From: Lysobacter silvisoli
GTDB lineage: Bacteria; Pseudomonadota; Gammaproteobacteria; Xanthomonadales; Xanthomonadaceae
DNA: 64,000 nt
Assembly: GCF_003382365.1 (NCBI RefSeq)
Contig: NZ_QTSU01000001.1
Coordinates: forward strand, 1,860,001 to 1,924,000
Direction: 5' to 3'
This document shows positions 53,320 through 61,702 of the stretch, piece after piece (positions within the stretch are counted from its first letter, which is position 1; each line of letters begins with the position of its first letter). Both the position numbers and the translations under genes were made by a program. Below the pieces are notes generated by a model. That model was not told the origin of the DNA. It searched no databases and saw nothing but the letters and a program-made list of their open reading frames with translations.

Positions 53320-54398
53320 GCCGCAAAGCCGCCACCCAGGCCGCGCCCACCCCGCAAGCCGACGCCTTCGCCGAGCGCCTGCTGCGCTGGTTCGACGTCA
53401 GCGGCCGCCACGACCTGCCCTGGCAGCATCCGCGCACGCCTTACCGCGTGTGGCTGTCGGAGATCATGCTGCAGCAGACCCAGGTCAAGACCGCCGCGCC
53501 CTATTTCGAACGCTTCGTCGCCGCGCTGCCGACCTTGCTCGACCTGGCGCAAGCGCCGCAGGACCAGGTGCTCGCACTGTGGTCGGGCCTGGGCTACTAC
53601 GCCCGCGCCCGCAACCTGCATGCCACCGCCCAGCGCTGCATGGAATCGCATGGCGGCGAACTGCCGCGCGATATCGACGCGCTGACCGCCCTGCCCGGCA
53701 TCGGCCGCAGCACCGCCGCGGCGATCCTGTCGCAGGCCTGGGGCGACCGCCACGCCATCCTCGACGGCAACGTCAAGCGCGTGCTCGCGCGCTACCACGG
53801 CATCGCCGGCTACACCGGCCTGCCGGCGGTGGAAAAACAACTGTGGGCATTGGCGGAGTCGCAACTGCCGCAGACGCGCATGGCCGACTACACCCAGGCG
53901 CAGATGGACCTGGGTGCGACCCTGTGCACGCGCGCCGATCCGGCCTGCGTGCTGTGCCCGCTGCAGGACGACTGCGTCGCCCGCCTCGAAGGACGCACCG
54001 CCGAACTGCCCACGCCCAAGCCCGGCAAGGCCGTGCCGCAGCGCTACGCCCAGGTGTTGTGGCTGCAGGACGCGCAATCGCGCGTGTTGCTGCAGCGCCG
54101 CCCGCCCACCGGCATCTGGGCCTCGCTGTGGACCTTGCCGCAAGCCGACGACGCGGCGGCCGCGCGACTCTGGTTCGACGCCCACGCCCGCGGCGATTTC
54201 ACCGCCGCCGAAGCGCTGGCGCCGGTCGCCCACGCCTTCAGTCACTACAAGCTGGAACTGCAGCCGCTGCGCTGGCGCGGCATCGCCCTGCGCGAGGCGG
54301 TGCGCGACAATGACGGCCTGCGCTGGGTCGCACGCGCGGAGTTGGCCGAACTGGGCATCCCCGCGCCGATCCGCAAACTGCTGGAAAGCGACGGCTAA
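53316..54398 (+). CDS. mutY: A/G-specific adenine DNA glycosylase
   Basis: A 360-residue DNA repair enzyme that removes adenine mispaired with 8-oxoguanine. Typical segments: RHDLPWQHPRTPYRVWLSEI with the catalytic Glu (SEIMLQQTQV), ALPGIGRSTAAAILSQA helix-hairpin-helix, HAILDGNVKRVLAR with the catalytic Asp, and an iron-sulfur cluster Cys204, Cys211, Cys214 and Cys220 (C-x6-C-x2-C-x5-C). The C-terminal NUDIX-like domain follows (QRRPPTGIWASLWTLPQ), which recognises 8-oxoguanine. Translation starts with GTG 53316, overlapping the previous stop. yggX follows after 54 bases, a pairing conserved across gammaproteobacteria. Confidence 0.96.
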   Translation: MSRKAATQAAPTPQADAFAERLLRWFDVSGRHDLPWQHPRTPYRVWLSEIMLQQTQVKTAAPYFERFVAALPTLLDLAQAPQDQVLALWSGLGYYARARNLHATAQRCMESHGGELPRDIDALTALPGIGRSTAAAILSQAWGDRHAILDGNVKRVLARYHGIAGYTGLPAVEKQLWALAESQLPQTRMADYTQAQMDLGATLCTRADPACVLCPLQDDCVARLEGRTAELPTPKPGKAVPQRYAQVLWLQDAQSRVLLQRRPPTGIWASLWTLPQADDAAAARLWFDAHARGDFTAAEALAPVAHAFSHYKLELQPLRWRGIALREAVRDNDGLRWVARAELAELGIPAPIRKLLESDG

Positions 54399-54452
54399 GT
54401 CCGACCGCTCCGATGCGGCCTACGCCGCGCCAACCTTTATCAGGAAATCGTC

Positions 54453-54725
54453 ATGGCCCGCACCGTCCACTGCCAATACGAACACCGCGACACCGAAGGC
54501 CTGGACTTCGTTCCCTGGCCCGGCGAGCTGGGCAAGCGTGTGTTCGCCCACATCGGCAAGAGCGCCTGGGCCGCGTGGCTCGCGCACCAGACCATGCTGA
54601 TCAACGAGAACCGGCTGTCGCCGCTGGATCCCAAGCACCGCGCGTTCCTGGAAGCGGAGATGGAGAAGTTTCTGTTCGGCGGCGGTGCGGAAAAGCCGGC
54701 CGGCTACGTGGCCCCGCAGGAATAA
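54453..54725 (+). CDS. yggX: Fe(II)-trafficking protein YggX
   Basis: A 90-residue small cytoplasmic protein that handles ferrous iron and protects iron-sulfur proteins from oxidation. The family signature is complete: [50 protein letters not shown] and the helix [20 protein letters not shown]. The conserved Cys7 is present. Since MutY carries an iron-sulfur cluster, the mutY-yggX order makes biochemical sense. The ribosome site is AGGAAA at 54440-54445, close to the start. Confidence 0.96.
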   Translation: MARTVHCQYEHRDTEGLDFVPWPGELGKRVFAHIGKSAWAAWLAHQTMLINENRLSPLDPKHRAFLEAEMEKFLFGGGAEKPAGYVAPQE

Positions 54726-54735
54726 GCGGCGCGGC

Positions 54736-54933
54736 TCAGCGCACGGCCCGGCGATCCAGCAGCGCGCGCAGCTGATCCAGCAGCCAATCGGCGTCGTTGG
54801 GGCTGGCATCCAGCAGCAACGCGTCCATGCGATCTTCGATGAGGCCGAAGTACGGCTGTTCGTGCCTCAGATCGCCCAGATCGCTTTCCAGGGTCTCAAG
54901 GTCCGCGGCGAACTGAGCGCGCGTCTTGTCCAT
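54736..54933 (-). CDS. Small acidic protein, unknown function
   Basis: A 65-residue protein converging on yggX. It is strongly helical and acidic (TRAQFAADLETLESDLGDLR; EDRMDALLLDASPNDADWLL; DQLRALLDRRAVR), without signal peptide or membrane segment, and could form a coiled coil or small dimer. ATG 54933 (MDKTRAQ) has no strong ribosome site. It was kept because codon-position base use looks coding and the protein has a regular heptad-like pattern, but it could be a chance frame. Function not recognised. Confidence 0.5.
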   Translation of the reverse strand: MDKTRAQFAADLETLESDLGDLRHEQPYFGLIEDRMDALLLDASPNDADWLLDQLRALLDRRAVR

Positions 54934-55091
54934 TCTGGGCAGCGTAAACCCGCTGGCGAGCCGGTACTGCGCACTCCGGCACGGATTGGCGCAGCCACCG
55001 TGCTGAACCGTTCATCGTCGATGCAAATATTGCACTCGAGCGGCATCGCCGCATTGACTTGGGTATCACGCCTGCGCCCGATACTGGCCGC

Positions 55092-55826
55092 ATGCCCGAA
55101 GGCCCCACGATCGTCATCCTCAAGGAAGAGGCCGCGCCATTCGTCGGCCGCCGCGTGCAGCAGGTCGCCGGCAACAGCAAGCAGGACATCCAGCGCATGC
55201 GCGGCCAGCGCATCGCCGCGCTGCGCTCCTGGGGCAAGCACTTCCTGATCGAGTTCGACGACTTCACGCTGCGCATCCATTTCATGCTGTTCGGCAGCTA
55301 CCGCATCAACGAGCAGCGGCCCGCCGCGCCGCGCCTGAGCCTGGGCTTCGCTGGCGGCGAGGAATTCAATTTCTATTCCTGCTCGGTGAAGTTCATCGAC
55401 GAGCCGCTGGACCAGGTCTACGACTGGTCGGCCGACGTCATGAACGACGACTGGGACCCCAAGGCGGCGCGGGCCAAACTCAAGCTCAGGCCCGACGAGC
55501 TGGCCTGCGACGCGCTGCTGAACCAGCCGGTGTTCTCCGGCGTGGGCAACATCATCAAAAACGAAGTGCTGCACCGTATTCGCGTGCACCCCGAGACCAG
55601 CATCGGCGCCCTGCCCGCCAGGAAGCTCAGCGAGCTGATCGCGCAGGCGCGCGAGTACAGCTTCGATTTCTATCATTGGAAGAAGGCCTACGAGCTCAAG
55701 CGGCATTACCAGGTGCATACCCGCACCCATTGCCCGCGCGACGGCGCGCGCCTGAGCTATCGCAAGCACCTGGGCCGGTTCAAGCGCCGCGCGTTCTTCT
55801 GCGAGGTCTGTCAGAAGCGCTACTAG
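55092..55826 (+). CDS. nei: Fpg/Nei-family DNA glycosylase
   Basis: A 244-residue base-excision repair enzyme of the Fpg/Nei family. The catalytic N-terminus Pro2-Glu3 is intact (MPEGPTIVILKEEAAPF). A downstream SWGKHFLIEFDDFTLRIHFM provides the conserved Lys and the His helix, and LLNQPVFSGVGNIIKNEVL the H2TH motif. The C-terminal zinc-finger region has CPRDGARLSYRKHLGRFKRR then FFCEVCQKRY. Only three of the usual four cysteines are present: the second position of the first C-x-x-C reads as Asp (CPRD). Oxidised pyrimidines are the expected substrates. ATG 55092 is required because Pro must be residue 2 after Met removal. An earlier in-frame start at 55059 would break this. Confidence 0.9.
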   Translation: MPEGPTIVILKEEAAPFVGRRVQQVAGNSKQDIQRMRGQRIAALRSWGKHFLIEFDDFTLRIHFMLFGSYRINEQRPAAPRLSLGFAGGEEFNFYSCSVKFIDEPLDQVYDWSADVMNDDWDPKAARAKLKLRPDELACDALLNQPVFSGVGNIIKNEVLHRIRVHPETSIGALPARKLSELIAQAREYSFDFYHWKKAYELKRHYQVHTRTHCPRDGARLSYRKHLGRFKRRAFFCEVCQKRY

Positions 55827-56228
55827 CGCAGACTCGGCGATGCGCCAAAAAATCGCCCGCGGCGACGAAACTGAATGCCGGTAGCGCGCCATCGCACGCG
55901 GTAAACGTTTTTCATGCGGCCTACGCACGCAGATCCGCGGCCTGACCTGTGCACCGCGGCTTCCGCGTTTCCTAAGCTTACAGGGACAGTGCAGCAAGCC
56001 ATGGAGGCTATCCGCGCCCAGCGACCGCGCCAGTCGTAGTGCCATCGCTCTCGTCCAGCGGTGTCGTCCGCAATACGTATCGGGTCCACGGACCAATACC
56101 CCCGCCATGCCTATCGGACCGGCTTGAGCCCGTCAGGGCGAAGCCTTGCCGTCCCTATGCCGAATCGTCGCGCAACGACGATGAACGCCTGTGCCCTGGC
56201 GAACCCTGGGCATCAGGAGAGACACATC
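55827..56228. other. 402-base intergenic region before subtilase
   Basis: No gene is seen. Immediately before the subtilase start a 15-base unit (GGAGAGACACATCAT) occurs twice in tandem (56216-56245), so the ribosome site and ATG are present in duplicate at 56229 and 56244. The remaining sequence shows no recognised repeat family, promoter or terminator. Confidence 0.5.
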
Positions 56229-58580
56229 ATGGAGAGACACATCATGGAAAGCAGCATGAACATCGACGTAAGGCGTAAGGCGGCCCCGCCGCACCGCCAC
56301 GGCACCCGCATCGCGACCTGGATCGCTACCGGTCTGGTCGCCTTGCTGCCGCTGGCGGCCATGGCCCAAACGACCAAAGCGCCGCTGCTCAACGAGCACG
56401 CGCCCAAGCGCATCCCCGGCCAGTACATCGTGGTCTTCAAGCAGGGCGTGGCCGGCAAATCGGTGCAGGCTTCGCAAGATCGCATGCGCGCGCTCGGCGG
56501 CAAGATCGGCTACACCTACAACACCGCGCTGCGCGGCTTCAGCGCCGCGCTGTCGGACAACGCGGTGGCGCGGCTGCGCGAAAATCCGGAAGTGGCCTAC
56601 ATCGAAGTCGATCAGGTCGGCGATCTGAATGTGGTTCAGAACAACCCGCCCGCGGGCCTGGACCGCACCAGCGAACGTCTGCTGCCGCTGGACCTGCGCT
56701 ACACCTACAGCGAAACCGGCAACAACGTGCACGTGTACGTGATCGACACCGGCATCCGCCCCACCCATAACGAAATGGTCGGGCGCGTGTCGGGCGGCAC
56801 CAACACCATGAACCTGGCCGCCGGCACCGGCGACTGCCACGGCCACGGCACCCACGTGGCCGGTACCATCGGCGGCACCACCTTCGGCATCGCCAAGCAG
56901 GCCCTGCTGCACCCGGTGCGCGCGGGCGATTGCTTCAACACCTACCTGGCGCCGGTGATCGCGGCGGTGGACTGGGTCACGGCCAACCGGGTGCTGCCGG
57001 CAGTGGCCAACCTCAGCTCCGGCTTCTCGCCCAGCCCGACCTTGGACACGGCCATCGCCAACTCGGTCGCCTCCGGCGTGACCTACTCGGTCGCGGCCGG
57101 CAACAACAACGGCGACGCCTGCAACATCTCGCCGGCGCGCGCGCCGACGGCGATCACCGTGGGCGCGATCAATCCGACCAACGACACCCGCGCCAACTTC
57201 TCCAATTGGGGCACCTGCGTCGACCTGTTCGCGCCGGGCGTGAACACCCTGTCGGCCGGCATCGCCAACGACGCGTCCACGGCGGTCATGTCGGGCACCT
57301 CGATGGCGGCGCCGCACGTGGCCGGCGTGGCCGCGCGCTACCTGCAAATCCATCCGGCATCGACGCCGGCGGCGGTCTGGGCGGCCCTGCACAACGCCAA
57401 CAACACCCCGGCCACGCCGGGCTGGGCCGGCGTGATCAACCGCGGCGCGGGCTCGCCCAACGAGCAGCTGCATTACGGCTCGCTCAACGACGGCGTCGAC
57501 GACGGCGACCCGCACATCACCACCGTCAACGGCCTGCACTACGACTTCCAGCCCGGCGGCGAGTTCGTCGCCCTGCTCGGCAACATGGGCATGGAAATCC
57601 AGACCCGTCAGACCGTGGTGCCCAGCGCACCCTGGGTCAGCGTCAACACCGCCATCGCCGCGCGCGTGGGCAGCTACCGCGTCACCTGGGTGCCCAATCT
57701 CAGCGGCGTGCCCGACCCCAGCGGCCTGCAGTTGCGCGTGAACGGCTCGCTGGTCAGCCCCGGTCCGGGCGGCATCGCCCTGGGCGTGGGCGGCCGGCTG
57801 AGCAAATACGGCAGCAACGGCATCCAGGTCGACTTCCCCGACGGCACCACGCTGATCGCGACCTCGAACTGGTGGTCCAACCAGAGCCAGTGGTACATCA
57901 ACGTGCGCGTCTACCACACCCCGGCCACCGAAGGCCTGATGGGCGTGCTGACGTCGGGCGAGTGGAACCGCCCGGGCTTCGTCGACTCCTGGCGCGTGAC
58001 CGACAAGACCACGCTGTTCGACTACGCCAAGGAAGACTCGACCGGCAACTACCGCAAGGACCCGTTCCCGGAGGACAAGATCCCGCCGATGAAGCCCGAG
58101 AACGTGGAACTGGCGCGTCGCGTCTGCGAACCGCTGCAGGACCGCCGCATCCGCGCGAACTGCGAGTTCGACGTGGGCACCACCGGCGACGACATCTTCG
58201 CCAAGAGCTCGCAGGAGAGTCAGGCCGTGCAGAACGGCGGCACCAAGACCTCGCTGGGCGCCAACGGCAAGGAAGACGCCGTGGTCCTGACCGCCAGCGT
58301 GTCGCGTCTGGCGCGCGGCCAGTCCGCGCCCACCGGTGCCGCCCGCCTGCTGGTCGACGGCAAGGACATCGCCGAAGCCGCACGCCTGGACAAGAACGGC
58401 GTCGCCCGTTGGACGCTGTCGGCCGAGGCCATCAAGGGCCAAAGCGTGGTCGCCGAGTATGTGCCGGCCAAGGACAGCGGCTTCCTGGGCAGCACCAGCG
58501 GCGCGCTGGAGTACGGCCGCGAGGCCAAGCGTGCGGGCGATCCGCTGGCCGACCCGGTTTACCGCCGGTTGTCGAAGTGA
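56229..58580 (+). CDS. Subtilisin-family protease with von Willebrand type D domain
   Basis: A 783-residue secreted serine protease, proteinase K-like. Order: signal peptide (about residues 1-41, ending AMAQ), inhibitor-I9 propeptide (RIPGQYIVVFKQGVAGKSVQ ... VAYIEVDQ), peptidase S8 domain with Asp173 (YVIDTGI), His206 (GHGTHVAGT) and Ser358 (MSGTSMAAPHVAG), then a von Willebrand type D-like domain from about residue 427 (DGDPHITTVNGLHYDF), and a C-terminal Ig-like domain from about residue 680. The triad is intact. The type D domain is unusual in bacterial subtilases and could mediate adhesion. ATG 56229 follows AGGAG, but a second ATG at 56244 follows a duplicate site. Confidence 0.93.
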   Translation: MERHIMESSMNIDVRRKAAPPHRHGTRIATWIATGLVALLPLAAMAQTTKAPLLNEHAPKRIPGQYIVVFKQGVAGKSVQASQDRMRALGGKIGYTYNTALRGFSAALSDNAVARLRENPEVAYIEVDQVGDLNVVQNNPPAGLDRTSERLLPLDLRYTYSETGNNVHVYVIDTGIRPTHNEMVGRVSGGTNTMNLAAGTGDCHGHGTHVAGTIGGTTFGIAKQALLHPVRAGDCFNTYLAPVIAAVDWVTANRVLPAVANLSSGFSPSPTLDTAIANSVASGVTYSVAAGNNNGDACNISPARAPTAITVGAINPTNDTRANFSNWGTCVDLFAPGVNTLSAGIANDASTAVMSGTSMAAPHVAGVAARYLQIHPASTPAAVWAALHNANNTPATPGWAGVINRGAGSPNEQLHYGSLNDGVDDGDPHITTVNGLHYDFQPGGEFVALLGNMGMEIQTRQTVVPSAPWVSVNTAIAARVGSYRVTWVPNLSGVPDPSGLQLRVNGSLVSPGPGGIALGVGGRLSKYGSNGIQVDFPDGTTLIATSNWWSNQSQWYINVRVYHTPATEGLMGVLTSGEWNRPGFVDSWRVTDKTTLFDYAKEDSTGNYRKDPFPEDKIPPMKPENVELARRVCEPLQDRRIRANCEFDVGTTGDDIFAKSSQESQAVQNGGTKTSLGANGKEDAVVLTASVSRLARGQSAPTGAARLLVDGKDIAEAARLDKNGVARWTLSAEAIKGQSVVAEYVPAKDSGFLGSTSGALEYGREAKRAGDPLADPVYRRLSK

Positions 58581-58613
58581 GTTGAGCAAGTAACCGCGCG
58601 CGAGCGCAAACGC

Positions 58614-58655
58614 TCGGGTACCGCCGCCACGGCGGCGGTACCCGACGTGTTTTGT
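58614..58655 (+). terminator. Intrinsic terminator after subtilase
   Basis: Long stem TCGGGTACCGCCGCC/GGCGGCGGTACCCGA with a very short loop, followed by CGTGTTTTG. It begins 33 bases past the subtilase stop. Confidence 0.8.
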
Positions 58656-58695
58656 TGCGGCGGACTGCGATGCCCCACGCGCGCTCCTGCCGCGA

Positions 58696-59106
58696 TCAAG
58701 GGGCTTCCAGTGCCGTCGCGATCCGCACTTCCCCGGTCAGCACCTTGTGGATGGGGCAGGCGTTGGCGATCTGCAGCAGCCGCTCGCGCTGCTCGGCGCT
58801 CAGCTCGCCCAACAGGGTGATGCGACGCTCCAGGTCGGTGCCGGCCGCCGGCTTGCCCTCGGGGTTGAAGCGCAGCGCCACCTCGACGCCGGCCAGCGGC
58901 CACTGCTTGCGCACCGCGTACATGCGCACCGTGATCGCGGTGCAGGCGCCCAGGCTGGACAGCAGCAGATGATCGGGCGTGGGCCCGGTGTCGCCGCCGC
59001 CGAGGTCGGCGGGTTCGTCGGCCTGCCAGGTATGGCCGCGGTCGTCGAGGAAGGTCACCACGTAGGGCGTGGGCTGGGTGCTGGCGTGGACGGTGGCGAC
59101 GGTCAT
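58696..59106 (-). CDS. OsmC/Ohr-family peroxide-detoxifying protein
   Basis: A 136-residue protein of the OsmC family, which reduces organic hydroperoxides through two cysteines. The typical segments are [20 protein letters not shown] with the first catalytic Cys and [19 protein letters not shown] with the second (NACPIHKVL). The rest is the swapped beta-alpha fold of the family. Closely related proteins are active towards alkyl peroxides; a subgroup of redox-independent members also exists. The start ATG 59106 is clear ([11 protein letters not shown]). It is convergent with the subtilase gene, with the terminator between. Confidence 0.92.
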   Translation of the reverse strand: MTVATVHASTQPTPYVVTFLDDRGHTWQADEPADLGGGDTGPTPDHLLLSSLGACTAITVRMYAVRKQWPLAGVEVALRFNPEGKPAAGTDLERRITLLGELSAEQRERLLQIANACPIHKVLTGEVRIATALEAP

Positions 59107-59234
59107 GGCGGTCTTGGAAGGTCACGGCGACGGTGCCGCTGGCTCAGACCTTAAGGCCGTGCGTGGGGGGGAACCAGCCGCGTCGGCGGCACGTTCAATC
59201 CCAGCAGCTGGTATGGCGAGATTGCGTCCCCGCG

Positions 59235-59340
59235 TGCCCTCACCCCAACCCCTCTCCCGCAAGCGGGAGAGGGGCTAGAAGCAGCCGCGTCGAATGTGTC
59301 CCCTCTCCCGCTTGCGGGAGAGGGCTAGGGTGAGGGGTGA
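59235..59340. repeat. CTCTCCCG inverted-repeat element, second full copy
   Basis: Same two-hairpin plan as at 6222: CCCCTCTCCCGCAAGCGGGA(GAGGGG), then CCCCTCTCCCGCTTGCGGGA(GAGGG), bounded by CCCTCACCCCA and CTAGGGTGAGGG. It fills most of the 365-base gap between the OsmC-like gene and the protease; the rest (59341-59471) shows no feature. Confidence 0.85.
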
Positions 59341-59471
59341 GCGCGCAGCGCGAATGCTCTTGATCCACTACACCCCTACTACCCTGGCGATCCCAACCGC
59401 GGCCGTCGCCGCAACGAGCCCGCTCCCCAGCCCACTACGGGCGGCGCCCTCCGGCGCCGCCCGCAGCGCCT

Positions 59472-61016
59472 TCAGCGCCCCGCCGTACCGGTGCTCCACA
59501 GCGGCTTGCGCTGGTAGTCGTAGACCACCACGTTGCCGTCGTTCTGCACCATCAGCACATTGCCGCGCTTGCCGCCGGTGTTGCTGGCCCAGCGCACCTG
59601 GTTGGCGCCGTCGCGCACGGTCAGGTTGCCGTCGGTCTGCATGTGCAGGGTGTGGCCGCTGCCGTAGACGTGGTTGGCCCAGATCGCGCCGACGTTGCGC
59701 TTGTACAGCACCAGGTTGCCGTCGCCCTGGATCGCCAGGGTGAAGCGCTGGTCGCAGGAGGTCAGGGTGCCGTTGGTCTCGCGCCAGTCGCGCGGATTCA
59801 GGCGGCCACAGGTAGGCACCGTGCGCAGCACCAGGTCGTAGGCGTTGAGGGTGGGTTGCAGCGGCTGGAAGTAGCCCACGGGTGCCGAGTCGCCGCAGTT
59901 GTCCTCTCGGCCCGCGGCGAAGTCGCCGCCGGAATGCACGCCCTGGGCCTCGGCGCTGGGCGTGATCACTGCACCGCCCGAATCGCCGAAGCCGGAACAG
60001 GTGCTGGTCTTGGTCAGATTCTTGACCACGCCGTATTGCGGGCCGTAATCCACCGTCCAGTTCTTGGCCTGCACAGTGCCGCAACGATAGCCGGTCTTGT
60101 CGCCCGAGCGGCACACCGCCGCACCCACCGGCGCTTCGAAGCCTCCGCGCACGTCGATGTCGACGCCGGCGTAATTGTTCACCCACGGCAGGATATGCCA
60201 CAGGTTGGGCTGAGTGTTCTGTACCCAGGCGTGATCGGAGCTGGGGAAAGTGGAATTCGCGAAGTGCCCGATCGCGGAGCCGTTGGTGCCGCTCACCGGC
60301 GTGTTGACCGGCGCGCAATGGCCTGCCGTCACGAAGCCGGGCGTGTTGCCCTTGAAGGCCGAGAACCCCATGGAGCACCCGCTGGTGGGCGTGTGGTAGA
60401 AGTCGCCGCCACGCAGGTCGTGCAGCGGCTGAGGGCGCTTGGCCGAGGTCACGATGTGCACCATCTTCGCGTCGATACCGCTGCGCGCGATCAGATCGAT
60501 CGCTGCCTCCTCCGCGCCGGGATCTATGCTCAATTCGATACGATTGTTGCGCAGATCGACGCCCCAGCCCTGCACGCGCGGACCGTCGATACGCATCACG
60601 CCCACCGCCGGCTGGCGATGCGCCTGGTTCAACTGCGCCTGCGCCGCGTCCAGCTGGGCCTGACTATGGCGCTGCAGCCGCAGCTCGTCGCCTATGCGCG
60701 GCATGCGGCCGCTCGACTTGGCATCGGTGGTGCCCACGATCAGGCGGAAGCTACCGGCGGCGTCGCGTTCCAGCCAGGTGCCGGCGTAGTGCGCGCCGAG
60801 CGCCGCCTTGGCCTCGGCCTGCGCGCCCATCGCGCGATGTTCGGTGGCCAGGTAGGCCTGCAGCTGCGCGGGCTGCAGGCCCAGGTCGCGCTGCATGGCC
60901 TGGCGCATGGCGGCCGATACCGGGTTGGCCTGCAACGGGGCGGCGTCGGCGGTCAGCGGCAGGAGCAGAGCGCACAGCGAGACGCCCAGCGCAGTGAGGG
61001 TGTGAGTGGCATTCAT
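59472..61016 (-). CDS. Alpha-lytic-type protease with bulb-type lectin domain
   Basis: A 514-residue secreted serine protease precursor. It has a signal peptide (about residues 1-24), a pro-region of alpha-lytic type and a mature protease domain with His233 (TAGHCA), Asp261 (SSDHAWV) and Ser346 (FGDSGGA). Cys placement and VGAAVCRSGDKTGYRCGTVQ match the alpha-lytic group. After about residue 400 comes a B-lectin (mannose-binding bulb-type) domain with three QxDGN-type repeats: QGDGNLVLY, QTDGNLTVRD and QNDGNVVVY. The fusion should target the enzyme to sugar-bearing surfaces. ATG 61016 has ribosome site AAGGAAGG. It is a paralogue of the protease at 4956, which lacks the lectin part. Confidence 0.94.
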   Translation of the reverse strand: MNATHTLTALGVSLCALLLPLTADAAPLQANPVSAAMRQAMQRDLGLQPAQLQAYLATEHRAMGAQAEAKAALGAHYAGTWLERDAAGSFRLIVGTTDAKSSGRMPRIGDELRLQRHSQAQLDAAQAQLNQAHRQPAVGVMRIDGPRVQGWGVDLRNNRIELSIDPGAEEAAIDLIARSGIDAKMVHIVTSAKRPQPLHDLRGGDFYHTPTSGCSMGFSAFKGNTPGFVTAGHCAPVNTPVSGTNGSAIGHFANSTFPSSDHAWVQNTQPNLWHILPWVNNYAGVDIDVRGGFEAPVGAAVCRSGDKTGYRCGTVQAKNWTVDYGPQYGVVKNLTKTSTCSGFGDSGGAVITPSAEAQGVHSGGDFAAGREDNCGDSAPVGYFQPLQPTLNAYDLVLRTVPTCGRLNPRDWRETNGTLTSCDQRFTLAIQGDGNLVLYKRNVGAIWANHVYGSGHTLHMQTDGNLTVRDGANQVRWASNTGGKRGNVLMVQNDGNVVVYDYQRKPLWSTGTAGR

Positions 61017-61177
61017 GATGCGGTTTCCTTCCTTGAGTGATGTGGTCGCGCACGTCCGATGGCGGCCGTGCCTATCCCTGTACGAGCGGACGCGCGAAAC
61101 CCTGACATTCCTGTCCCGATGTCTCGGCGGCTGTGCCTGATGGGCCCTGGTGCGGTGGGCGCTGGGATGCCCGGGCT

Positions 61178-61280
61178 TTGGGGTAGGAGCGGCGTAAGCC
61201 GCGACCGCGACCCCGCAACTGCGACCAAAGCCGCGAACACCCCTGTAGGAGCTGCGCAAGCTGCGACCGCGAAACCGCCA
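61178..61280. repeat. Two REP-like palindromes upstream of protease
   Basis: GGGGTAGGAGCGGCGTAAGC(CGCGACC) near 61180-61207 and a variant GTAGGAGCTGCGCAAGCTGC(GACCGCG) near 61245-61273, in the same orientation. Confidence 0.8.
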
Positions 61281-61383
61281 TTACGCCGCAACCCCATCCT
61301 CTCGCTTCCCCTTAGCTTCCGCCTTTGCTGTCTTCCCCCTTTGGAAAAGGGGATTGAGGGGGATTTGCTCTTAGCTCTTAAGA

Positions 61384-61600
61384 GCAACAACAACAGCTTC
61401 CGCCTGCTGCGCATGCGGGTCACTTTCTCTTGCTTGCCCAAGAGAAAGTAACCAAAGAGAAGGGCAGTGTTATTTCGACGCCGTGCGCGGCGAGATCGGG
61501 GCGAGCGCGGTGATTTTTCGATAGGCCATCCCTGGCCTAGCGAAAAACGGCGCACATCCTGTGCGCCGCCTTCTGGGTCTCACTATTGGAACCGCGAGGG
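61384..61600 (-). repeat. Composite three-hairpin repeat element, copy 2
   Basis: Inverted second copy of the element at 6376-6580. On the minus strand it has CCAATAGTGAGACCC, then GGCGCAC/GTGCGCC (61549-61567), a TTTTTCGCT.../...CGAAAAA hairpin (61514-61547) and a GGTTACTTTCTCTTG stem (61418-61453) with one mismatch. Just outside it a C-rich hairpin (61333-61350, CCCCCTTTGGAAAAGGGG) and another (61366-61388) are found. The spacing between hairpins 2 and 3 is longer than in copy 1. Confidence 0.7.
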
Positions 61601-61644
61601 CGGTAACGGCGTTTGAAATCAAAAGCATTCGTGCTTTGCGCTCG

Positions 61645-61684
61645 CCACTCACCCTAGCCCTCTCCCGCAAGCGGGAGAGGGAAT
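61645..61684. repeat. Half copy of the CTCTCCCG element
   Basis: CACCCTAGCCCTCTCCCGCA(AGCGGGAGAGGG), one hairpin unit between the composite element and the kinase gene end. Confidence 0.75.
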
Positions 61685-61702
61685 GCATTCGAGGGTGCCG
61701 AA

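Noticed and set aside
56133-58589. 818-codon open frame antisense to the subtilase
   Set aside because: Mirrors the coding bias of the protease gene and has no recognisable domain.
61017-61555. Possible 180-residue protein upstream of the lectin protease
   Set aside because: Covers the composite element and two REP-like repeats; the frame is a by-product of repeats.
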